DNA of 6,156 bases from Pseudomonadota bacterium (GTDB taxonomy: Bacteria > Pseudomonadota > Gammaproteobacteria > Burkholderiales > Burkholderiaceae_B): positions 1-6,156 of the forward strand of contig JAJYRX010000093.1 in assembly GCA_021793875.1 (NCBI GenBank), read 5' to 3'. The notes beneath the pieces were generated by a model. It did not search any database, was not told where the DNA came from, and saw only the letters and a program-made list of their open reading frames with translations. Below, in pieces: positions 1 through 5,675 of the stretch. Each line of letters starts with the position of its first letter. Positions within the stretch are counted from its first letter, which is position 1. Made by a program: the position numbers and the translations under genes.

Positions 1-796
1 CGCGGAAATCATTGCCTACCCTTATTAGGGTACCTAATGATGGGGATGTTGGCGGGACCCCTACACCAAGAAATGAAAGTGTGGCCTCAGTAATTATTGC
101 TGTAGCCAGGTGAACTGTTGCAAGAACAAGAACCGGGCCAAGAACATTGGGTAAAACGTGGCTAATCATAGTGCGGCCACCTGAAACACCAATTACCCTT
201 GCAGCCAAAACATATTCTTTATTTTTTTCAACCATGGTTGATCCTCTGACGGTTCTGGCATATTGAGGCCAACCAGCCATCGCTATAGCACCGATAAGAA
301 CTGGAAAAGCTATGCTATCTAACAAGTGCTGTGGCACTGCTGCTCTGGCAACACCATCGATCAATAATGCAATTAATATTGCTGGAAATGACAACTGTAT
401 ATCGGCAATACGCATAATTATTGCATCGGTTCTACCACCAACGTATCCAGCTATAAGGCCAAGGATAATACCTACCATCATTGATAACAATACGGAGGCA
501 AACCCTATAAGCAAAGATATTCTGGTGCCATATAAAAGCATTGAGAAAAGGTCTCTGCCCTGATTGTCGGTGCCTAGCAAGTATTGTGCAGTACCTTCGG
601 ACTCCCACACTGGTGGTAGCAATGCATCTAGCAGTTGAATACTTGAAAGATCAAAAGGGTTATGAGGAGCTATCCAGGGTGCACCAAAAGAGCATACGAA
701 TAGAGTAATGGTTGTTAGTGTTGCACAGATAGCTATAGGCGAATTACGCCAAGACCAGATAAGATCGGAATCTAAGAGGCGTTTAAGTGAATTCAT
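1..796 (-). CDS. DppC-type inner-membrane permease of a peptide ABC importer (3' end beyond window)
   Basis: This is one of two membrane subunits of a Dpp/Opp-type importer, which forms the channel moving peptides or similar solutes from the periplasmic binding protein into the cytoplasm. My translation of the minus strand from the ATG at 796-794 stays open for 265 codons to the window edge, starting MNSLKRLLDS. The layout is typical of DppC: a short cytoplasmic N-terminus, a first membrane helix at about 20-42, the family motif LGTDNQGRD at 74-82, and several helices from about 92 to 175. The EAA coupling loop that contacts the ATPase is at about 194-217 (EYVLAARVIGVSGG and then HVLPN). It is followed by SFLGVGVPP near 241-249 and LGTLI near 254-258. 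Roughly 25-40 residues should be missing beyond base 1. The start overlaps the stop of the upstream permease by one base (TAATG), which suggests translational coupling; a G-rich stretch just upstream (AAAGGGGTTGGG) may serve as the ribosome binding site. The transported substrate cannot be read from the sequence. Confidence 0.93.
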   Translation of the reverse strand, partial: MNSLKRLLDSDLIWSWRNSPIAICATLTTITLFVCSFGAPWIAPHNPFDLSSIQLLDALLPPVWESEGTAQYLLGTDNQGRDLFSMLLYGTRISLLIGFASVLLSMMVGIILGLIAGYVGGRTDAIIMRIADIQLSFPAILIALLIDGVARAAVPQHLLDSIAFPVLIGAIAMAGWPQYARTVRGSTMVEKNKEYVLAARVIGVSGGRTMISHVLPNVLGPVLVLATVHLATAIITEATLSFLGVGVPPTSPSLGTLIRVGNDFR

Positions 797-1779
797 TACC
801 CAACCCCTTTGCTAAGGCTGGAACGCAAACGTGGATCTACGGCAAAATAAAGGAGGTCTACCACAAGATTTATACAAACAAACACAAGCGCTATCAGACA
901 AAGGTAAGCCGCCATAACAGGTACATCTGCAAACTGAACAGCTTGTATGAAAAGTAGTCCCATACCTGGCCATTGAAAAACAGTTTCTGTAACAATGGCA
1001 AATGCGATTATTCCACCCAGCTGCAGCCCTGTTATAGTTATTACAGGTACCAGAGTGTTCTTAAGAGCATGACCAAAATGTATAGATCGCTGGCTTAAAC
1101 CACGGGCCCTTGCGAACTTAATGTAATCGGTGCGTAGTACCTCTAACATTTCCGATCTAACCAAACGCAATACCAACGTTAGTTGAAAAAGACACAATGT
1201 TATGGCTGGCAGAACAAGATGGCGCCAACCATCAAGCGTTAATAGTCCTGTACTCCACCAACCTATTTTGATGACATCTCCCCGTCCGTAGCTAGGTAGC
1301 CAACCTAACATTACTGACATGAAAAGTATAAGTAATATACCTATAAGAAAAGTGGGTAAAGAGATTCCAACTAATGAAATAGCTAAAATACCCTGGGACA
1401 AAACCCCTCTTGGATTTAATGCTGTATAAACACCCAAAGGCAGCCCTATTAACAGAGCCAGAAGCGCTGCAACAACTGAAAGCTCAACAGTTGCAGGCAG
1501 TCGGTCTTTGAGGAGCCCTGCAACGCTTTGGCTTTGACGCAATGAAAGACCAAACTCACCTTGCACTGCATTTTGTACAAAATGCCAAAACTGAATCATA
1601 GATGACTGATCTAAGCCTAGACTGGATCTTAATGCAATGCGGTCTGCTTCGGTAGCATCTTGTCCCAGCATTATTGTTACCGGGTCACCAATGTACCTAA
1701 ACAGAACAAACGCTAGTAATGCTACCACTAGCATTACTAGCACCGCCTGAAATATGCGTCTTATTATAAAAGCAAGCAT
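796..1779 (-). CDS. DppB-type inner-membrane permease of a peptide ABC importer
   Basis: This is the second membrane subunit of the importer, 327 residues, close to the usual DppB/OppB length of 305-340. The N-terminus (MLAFIIRRIFQAVLVML) is the classic first helix of the family, followed by a periplasmic stretch with RSSLGLD (51-57) and GEFGLSL (74-80). Helices follow at about 98-120, 128-158 and 187-208. The EAA coupling loop lies at about 219-240 (DYIKFARARGLS and then HALKN). The C-terminal block ETVFQWPGMG (265-274) and the ending DPRLR (315-319) are diagnostic. The ATG directly abuts the TAA of the binding-protein gene with no spacer, so any Shine-Dalgarno sits inside the upstream coding sequence; only a weak GGGT is seen, and translation is probably coupled. 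It forms one operon with the binding protein upstream and the DppC-type permease downstream. No lesion is seen. Confidence 0.95.
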   Translation of the reverse strand: MLAFIIRRIFQAVLVMLVVALLAFVLFRYIGDPVTIMLGQDATEADRIALRSSLGLDQSSMIQFWHFVQNAVQGEFGLSLRQSQSVAGLLKDRLPATVELSVVAALLALLIGLPLGVYTALNPRGVLSQGILAISLVGISLPTFLIGILLILFMSVMLGWLPSYGRGDVIKIGWWSTGLLTLDGWRHLVLPAITLCLFQLTLVLRLVRSEMLEVLRTDYIKFARARGLSQRSIHFGHALKNTLVPVITITGLQLGGIIAFAIVTETVFQWPGMGLLFIQAVQFADVPVMAAYLCLIALVFVCINLVVDLLYFAVDPRLRSSLSKGVG

Positions 1780-3354
1780 TTAATTAATTGTTACCCATTC
1801 CGCTGTGAGCCTATTATCTGCTCTATGAATAACATCTACATTTTTGCCCATAGCCCAGGGTATGACCTGATCATGCAATGGTATATGACCTACTTCATTG
1901 CCATGTATTTGTAGAACCTCATGTATGGCGTCATTGCGTTTTTCGTCATCGGTTTCAACTTTGATCTGGTCTATTAACTTATCGGCTTCGGGGTTTTCAT
2001 AATTGCCAAAGTTAAATGATCCGTCTGCACCTTCACCTTTGCTGTGAACCAAGCTCTGCAAGGTGTAAAGAGCATCGAATGTAGGCACACCCCAGCCAAA
2101 AAGATACGCACTAGTATCGTAAGATTGAACTTTTGGGAAATAAGTTGCACGTGGCATAGCATTGAGCGATGCATCTACACCAACTTTGGCCCACATGGCT
2201 ACAACTGCCTGACATATGGCTTCATCATTTATATAACGGTTATTGGGGCAATCGAGAGTGAACTTTATTTCTCCAGGCTCATAGCCAGCCTCTTTGATAA
2301 GATTTTTAGCTTTTTCAGGATCAGCTTTTACGGGCTTTGCAAGATCTTCTGTCCAGCCATTAACCTGTGGCGCTATCATAGTACCAGTAGGCAAAGACAG
2401 CCCTCTCATGACAGCTTTTTGTATTGCTCCAGTATCTATAGCAAGTTGTAAGGCCTGTCTAACCCTAAGGTCAGAGAATGGGTTTTTACCTTTTACCGAA
2501 CTGTATTTAAGCTCAGGGCTTTTCTGATCTAACCCTATATAAATAGTTCGATATTCGTTACCTTCCACTACCTTTGCCTGTTGCCTTATGCGGTCAAGAT
2601 CTTGAGCCGGGGGATCAAGAATGAAGTCTATTTCCCCAGATAACAAAGCAGCCGTTCTTGTAGCATTTTGTTTTATTGGCGTATATACAATTTTGCTTAC
2701 GTTACCAGGCTTAGAGTCTGCTCCCCACCAATCTTCATTTTCAACAAAAACCGTACGTACATCTACTTCTCGTGACTCTAACTTATATGGACCTGTACCA
2801 TTAGCGTTGCGGGAAGAGTAGGTTTCCTGCTGATTAGCGAAGTCTTGAGGCTGGCTGGCATTATTAGATTCAGACCATGACTTGCTCATCATAAAGACGT
2901 TGGTTAGCTGGCGAAGCAATACAGGGTTAGGTCCTTCCGTTTCAATCTCTACCGTGTGGTCATCTATTTTACGAGCTTCTTTTATGCCATTTACATAGGC
3001 TTTAAAGTTGGACGTTGGTGACATGGCGCGCTGAAATGAGAACACCACATCATCTGCGGTGAAATCGGATCCGTCGTGAAACTTTACCCCTTCGCGTAGT
3101 TTAAAAACCCATATAGTATCGGATTTTAGATCCCACTCTGTTGCTAGCGCAGGAACAACCTCAAACTCCTGATTATATTCAACCAAAGGCTCATAAACAT
3201 AACTACTAGCAGCTATGGTAAGACCTTCGTTCTGAGCGTGAGGATCCATGGTTAATATATCACCTTGGCTGGCCCAACGTAATGTTTTGCTATGACCTAC
3301 AAACGGTGTAAATAATGCTGCGGTTAGAGCTGCTACCAAAAGCTTTCTTTTCAT
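1780..3354 (-). CDS. Periplasmic substrate-binding protein, family 5 (DppA/OppA-like)
   Basis: This 524-residue protein should capture the substrate in the periplasm and deliver it to the two permeases encoded immediately downstream. Residues 1-22 form a Sec signal peptide (MKRKLLVAALTAALFTPFVG) with likely cleavage near HS-K at 22-23. There is no lipobox cysteine, so it is soluble rather than a lipoprotein. Family-5 landmarks appear in order: a start like other mature proteins (TLRWASQGD, 24-32), YEPLVEY (54-60), the signature region around WVFKLREGVKFHDG (82-95), NGTGPYKL (185-192), LRVRQALQLAID (296-307), and near the end HIPLHDQVIPW (490-500) followed by HRADNRL (510-516). Two cysteines at 369 and 381 are the only ones in the mature protein and could form a disulfide. 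A strong AGGAG at 3365-3361 sits 6 bases before the ATG, fixing the start. Known relatives carry dipeptides, oligopeptides, nickel, haem or delta-aminolevulinate. The ligand here cannot be assigned, so a dppA symbol is not given. Confidence 0.94.
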   Translation of the reverse strand: MKRKLLVAALTAALFTPFVGHSKTLRWASQGDILTMDPHAQNEGLTIAASSYVYEPLVEYNQEFEVVPALATEWDLKSDTIWVFKLREGVKFHDGSDFTADDVVFSFQRAMSPTSNFKAYVNGIKEARKIDDHTVEIETEGPNPVLLRQLTNVFMMSKSWSESNNASQPQDFANQQETYSSRNANGTGPYKLESREVDVRTVFVENEDWWGADSKPGNVSKIVYTPIKQNATRTAALLSGEIDFILDPPAQDLDRIRQQAKVVEGNEYRTIYIGLDQKSPELKYSSVKGKNPFSDLRVRQALQLAIDTGAIQKAVMRGLSLPTGTMIAPQVNGWTEDLAKPVKADPEKAKNLIKEAGYEPGEIKFTLDCPNNRYINDEAICQAVVAMWAKVGVDASLNAMPRATYFPKVQSYDTSAYLFGWGVPTFDALYTLQSLVHSKGEGADGSFNFGNYENPEADKLIDQIKVETDDEKRNDAIHEVLQIHGNEVGHIPLHDQVIPWAMGKNVDVIHRADNRLTAEWVTIN

Positions 3355-3543
3355 GTGTATCTCCTGGATGTACCCTTGAGTTTTTTGTTGTTGCTGGCTT
3401 TAATAATTAGCACATATTGCAAATTTAGCGCACGCAAACCGACGGTACAATGGGGTTTATATTAAGTAACAATATATGCGTTAACGTCAATTGTATTGGA
3501 GCTGCTAAAAATATATTAATAACATAGTGTAGGAAGCTTATTC
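3355..3543. promoter_or_regulatory. Divergent intergenic region between the ABC importer operon and the NRDE gene
   Basis: This AT-rich 189-base gap separates two divergent genes and must contain both promoters. Ribosome binding sites frame it: AGGAG (minus, 3365-3361) for the binding protein and AGGAAG (plus, 3531-3536, 7 bases before the ATG) for the NRDE gene. For the importer a possible sigma-70 pair is TTGTAC (3450-3445), a 17-base spacer, then TAAATT (3427-3422). A better -35, TTGACG (3491-3486), has no well-spaced -10. For the NRDE gene TTGTAT (3491-3496), 17 bases, TATTAA (3514-3519) is possible and would give a leader of roughly 20 bases. All of these are weak matches. An 8-base perfect palindrome CGTTAACG at 3479-3486 overlaps the TTGACG element and could be an operator half, but is short enough to be chance. 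I saw no convincing Fur, CRP or riboswitch pattern. Confidence 0.5.
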
Positions 3544-4350
3544 ATGTGTATTGCTTATATATCTGTTAACCAGCCCGAGTGGCCATTATTTATAGCAGCG
3601 AACCGTGATGAGTTTCATAATCGCCCTTCAAAAATAGCTGCGCCGTGGCCAAATAACCAAAATATTATTGCAGGAATAGACCTTGTAGCTGGCGGCACTT
3701 GGATAGGCATTACAAGGCAAGGTCGCTTTGCATTATTAACAAACTTTCGTGACCCAGTAAATAATATTGAAAATGCCCCTACAAGAGGTGTCCTTGTAAG
3801 CGATTTTTTAAAAAGCAGTATTAGCCCAGAAAAGTATATGGATTTTTTACAACCCCAAATACAAAATTACAATGGGTTTAATCTTATCGTTGGTGAGGTT
3901 TCCTCACAAAAATGTCGAACACTGTATATAAGCAATAAACAATACCCTGCAGGTACACAAACACTAGAAACAGGTAGCCATGTAATATCTAACCACCTGT
4001 TAAATACTAGGTGGCCTAAAAGCATGCGTCTTAAAAAAGCTTTTGACGAATACAACATGAACAATTTGCATAATTCCTTACAGCATGCTTTTACAATACT
4101 TAAAGACACTAGAAAAGCATCAGACAACGAACTACCTAGCACAGGTGTAGGAATACAAATGGAACGACTTCTAAGCAGCCCATTTATTATTAGTCCTGAA
4201 TACGGTACAAGGTGCTCCACCATTATTGCGGTACATAATAGTGGCAAAGTGCTTTTTAGCGAAGCAAGCTATGATTCTGACGGAATATTAACGCAGCGTC
4301 ACGACTGGCCTTTTATGCTAGAAGGCATTACCTCAAGACCTGGTATGTAG
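3544..4350 (+). CDS. NRDE/TANGO2-family protein
   Basis: This 268-residue protein belongs to the NRDE family, shared by bacteria and eukaryotes (human TANGO2). Evidence is the N-terminal MCIAY with Cys at position 2, the naming motif NRDEF (20-24), GGTWIGI (50-56), LTNFRDP (65-71), TRGVLV (80-85), GFNLIVG (111-117), the ISN...WPK block (148-159) and YGTRCSTII (220-228). Length is near the family norm of about 250-270. There is no signal peptide, so it should be cytoplasmic. The biochemical activity is not settled. The fold is thought to resemble N-terminal-nucleophile hydrolases, with Cys2 in the nucleophile position, and family members in animals and Shewanella have been implicated in haem trafficking; both statements are from family knowledge, not this sequence. 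AGGAAG at 3531-3536 supports the start. It is divergent from the ABC importer operon, and its last 17 codons overlap the convergent exported-protein gene. Confidence 0.93.
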   Translation: MCIAYISVNQPEWPLFIAANRDEFHNRPSKIAAPWPNNQNIIAGIDLVAGGTWIGITRQGRFALLTNFRDPVNNIENAPTRGVLVSDFLKSSISPEKYMDFLQPQIQNYNGFNLIVGEVSSQKCRTLYISNKQYPAGTQTLETGSHVISNHLLNTRWPKSMRLKKAFDEYNMNNLHNSLQHAFTILKDTRKASDNELPSTGVGIQMERLLSSPFIISPEYGTRCSTIIAVHNSGKVLFSEASYDSDGILTQRHDWPFMLEGITSRPGM

Positions 4351-4838
4351 TCAGATGCGTTTGATGGCTCCGATTTTCTATTAAGTTCAGGCTTAGACTC
4401 TGATTGCTCACGTTTAAATGGCCAATCAAAAACCACTCTGGTGCTTTGATCGTCTTTAACAAGAACACTGGCTGACTTTGTTATGCTTTTATAAGTCGCA
4501 AATACTTTATATTGGCCTGAGGGCAGATTAGCCAACAAAAAGGGCCCATTAGACTCTACATTAAGAACATTAGAGTCATTTACATCGCGAACCACAACCT
4601 GAACGCTAGATATATAAGCGGCTCTTCCCGCATCGGAGCTGGCAAAAGTAAGAACCAAAGAGTGCCTTGGCATTGCTTCTTTAATAGCGGTTGATTCATC
4701 AATACCAAAACCACCAGTTATATAACTAATGCCACCATAATGCTGTATTGCAGGCAACTGTCCATAAGCCATAGATGAGGCTACTATACTGGCACTAACA
4801 ACCGACGCATAAACAATACTTTTCAAATGTTTTTTCAT
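4299..4838 (-). CDS. Small exported carboxypeptidase-regulatory-like (beta-sandwich) protein
   Basis: The start chosen is the ATG at 4838, giving 179 residues. It is preceded at 5 bases by AGGAG and begins a classic signal peptide (MKKHLKSIVYASVVSASIVA). The in-frame ATG at 4856 would place the ribosome site inside the gene and spoil the signal peptide. Cleavage is likely near SSMA-YG or AYG-Q (24-26), so the product is periplasmic or secreted. The mature part opens with GGISYITGGFGIDE (35-48), followed by one all-beta domain at about 60-138. That domain contains VQVVVRD (79-85), SNGPFLLANLPSGQY (96-110), KVFATYKS (111-118) and VVFDWPF (135-141), which is the pattern of carboxypeptidase regulatory-like or transthyretin-like folds. 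From my memory of the family, small proteobacterial proteins with this YI(S/T)GGxGxDE opening are annotated only by domain. The last 38 residues are charged and Ser/Pro-rich, probably disordered. Function is unknown. The 3' end overlaps the convergent NRDE gene by 52 bases. Confidence 0.82.
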   Translation of the reverse strand: MKKHLKSIVYASVVSASIVASSMAYGQLPAIQHYGGISYITGGFGIDESTAIKEAMPRHSLVLTFASSDAGRAAYISSVQVVVRDVNDSNVLNVESNGPFLLANLPSGQYKVFATYKSITKSASVLVKDDQSTRVVFDWPFKREQSESKPELNRKSEPSNASDYIPGLEVMPSSIKGQS

Positions 4839-4843
4839 ATGAA

Positions 4844-4848
4844 CTCCT
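4844..4848 (-). promoter_or_regulatory. Ribosome binding site fixing the start of the exported protein
   Basis: On the minus strand the bases GTAGGAGT contain a full AGGAG core ending 5 bases before the ATG at 4838. This decides between two in-frame ATGs, because the one at 4856 lies upstream of this site and has no comparable purine-rich sequence before it. Confidence 0.75.
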
Positions 4849-4875
4849 ACTGCCATACAACAAGCTACTACATTT

Positions 4876-4902
4876 ATTATTACAGCATTATCAATATGAC
4901 AA
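4876..4902 (-). promoter_or_regulatory. Candidate promoter for the exported protein
   Basis: Minus-strand TTGTCA (4902-4897, 5 of 6 to the sigma-70 -35) is followed after 15 bases by AATAAT (4881-4876, 5 of 6), which is preceded by TGT as in an extended -10 (TGTAATAAT). The 15-base spacer is short, but an extended -10 can tolerate it. Transcription would begin about 30 bases before the ATG at 4838. This is a by-eye match in AT-rich DNA. Confidence 0.35.
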
Positions 4903-5009
4903 AAGGTGCTTGCAGATATGAAATCTTCCCCACAAAAACAGCTCTAAGAGCAAATGCAGAGACCAAATATAGATATTGATTTTGAGAGCCGTAGAAAAGA
5001 GGAAATAAT

Positions 5010-5078
5010 ATGGCGTATATAGGAAATATGGGCATAATAGATCTGCCCTGCTTACGATGGTTACAATACACCGCATAG
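5010..5078 (+). CDS. Possible 22-codon small ORF (doubtful)
   Basis: An ATG at 5010 is preceded by AGAGGA at 6 bases, a good Shine-Dalgarno, and opens a 22-residue frame (MAYIGNMGIIDLPCLRWLQY, then TA and TAG). I do not recognise the peptide. It sits alone on the plus strand between two minus-strand genes, and no clear promoter precedes it. A purine-rich run before an ATG is common by chance in AT-rich intergenic DNA, so this is only a candidate. Confidence 0.18.
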   Translation: MAYIGNMGIIDLPCLRWLQYTA

Positions 5079-5187
5079 TAAACAAACCATTAAGTGGTGA
5101 GCTCATCTAAGCATACAAATATATTGTTATCCTAAGTATTTGTTATACGTCTTGTAGACATTAGCCACATGATCGCTGATCTTAAGG

Positions 5188-5661
5188 TTAAGGGCCGGAA
5201 TTTTCATTAATTTTTTGTCTAACAAGACTTGATACTGTAGACATATCTGCCCTGCCTGCAAGGGCTTCTTTGACCATGCCCATTACCTTACCCATTGCAG
5301 CGCCACCTGTTATACCTGAAGCCCTAACCTCTGCTAGAGCAGCTTCAATTACCGCCATTACCTCATCTTGAGACGCAGCCTCGGGCATAAACTCTTGCAG
5401 TATATTTAGTTCAGCCTGTTCTTTTGCTGCAGATTCGGACCTACCAGCCTGCTCAAATGCTGCTATTGACTCTCGTCGTTGCTTAACCTGTCGTTCAACA
5501 ATTGCAATCACTTCAGAATCAGACAGCTCTTTTCGATCATCAACTTCTTTTTGCTTAATAGCCGCTTGTAACATGCGTAAAGCGCTCAAACGATCCGAGT
5601 TTCGGGCACGCATGGCTAGCTTTATTTCCTCGGATAAGCGTTCTGTAATGGATACTGTCAT
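5188..5661 (-). CDS. yqeY: GatB/YqeY-domain protein
   Basis: This 157-residue cytoplasmic protein has the helical YqeY fold related to the C-terminal tail domain of the GatB subunit of tRNA-dependent amidotransferase. Its own biochemical role is unproven, and a tRNA-related function is inferred from that similarity. Family landmarks are all present: ERLSEEIKLAMRARNSDRL (7-25), LQAAIKQKEVD (31-41), VKQRRESIAAFEQAGR (59-74), EQAELNILQEFMPE (81-94) and MGKVMGMVKEALAGRADM (123-140). Length is slightly above the usual 147-150. The start is the only reasonable one, but no Shine-Dalgarno is seen in the 14-base gap after the upstream oxidoreductase stop (TTGGTTAATTTATT), so translation may be coupled to that gene. 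In many gammaproteobacteria this gene lies between rpsU and dnaG; here its immediate upstream neighbour is instead an OYE-type gene. No terminator hairpin is evident after the stop. Confidence 0.93.
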   Translation of the reverse strand: MTVSITERLSEEIKLAMRARNSDRLSALRMLQAAIKQKEVDDRKELSDSEVIAIVERQVKQRRESIAAFEQAGRSESAAKEQAELNILQEFMPEAASQDEVMAVIEAALAEVRASGITGGAAMGKVMGMVKEALAGRADMSTVSSLVRQKINENSGP

Positions 5662-5675
5662 AATAAATTAACCAA

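Larger units (their letters stand above)
4857..5187. other. Intergenic stretch without a convincing gene
   Basis: These 331 AT-rich bases lie between the exported-protein gene and the 3' end of the yqeY-like gene, both on the minus strand. I see the candidate promoter at 4876-4902, a doubtful short ORF at 5010-5078 on the plus strand, an 11-base odd palindrome GCTCT-A-AGAGC at 4941-4951, and a pair of GATC sites around GCT at 5171-5181. There is no hairpin followed by a T-run below the yqeY-like stop, so I cannot place a terminator. Minus-strand reading frames of 63 codons (GTG start) and 71 codons cross the area but lack good ribosome sites and resemble no family I know. Confidence 0.6.

Noticed and set aside
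312..563. 83-codon plus-strand reading frame
   Set aside because: It lies entirely antisense to the DppC-type permease, whose protein matches its family throughout. No ribosome site or recognisable product.
2044..2527. Plus-strand frames of 135 and 77 codons
   Set aside because: Both are antisense to the well-supported binding-protein gene and encode unfamiliar, Cys/Ile/Phe-rich sequences typical of shadow frames.
3867..4247. 126-codon minus-strand frame
   Set aside because: It is antisense to conserved NRDE-family sequence and has no family resemblance.
4874..4892. Fur-like box overlapping the exported-protein promoter (GATAATG...)
   Set aside because: Only the first seven bases fit the 19-base consensus; the rest does not, giving about 8 of 19 matches.
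4941..4951. Perfect palindrome GCTCT-A-AGAGC as a terminator or operator
   Set aside because: With a one-base centre it cannot form a useful hairpin, no T-run follows, and an 11-base palindrome alone is weak evidence of an operator.
4880..5106. Minus-strand frames of 63 and 71 codons in the intergenic gap, hydrophobic
   Set aside because: They overlap one another in different frames, the longer has no Shine-Dalgarno and the shorter needs a GTG start. Hydrophobicity is what AT-rich DNA gives by chance. Conservation in relatives would revive one of them.
5171..5181. GATC-GCT-GATC as a regulatory or methylation-controlled element
   Set aside because: GATC sites are frequent elsewhere in the window, and this pair has no associated promoter or repeat structure.
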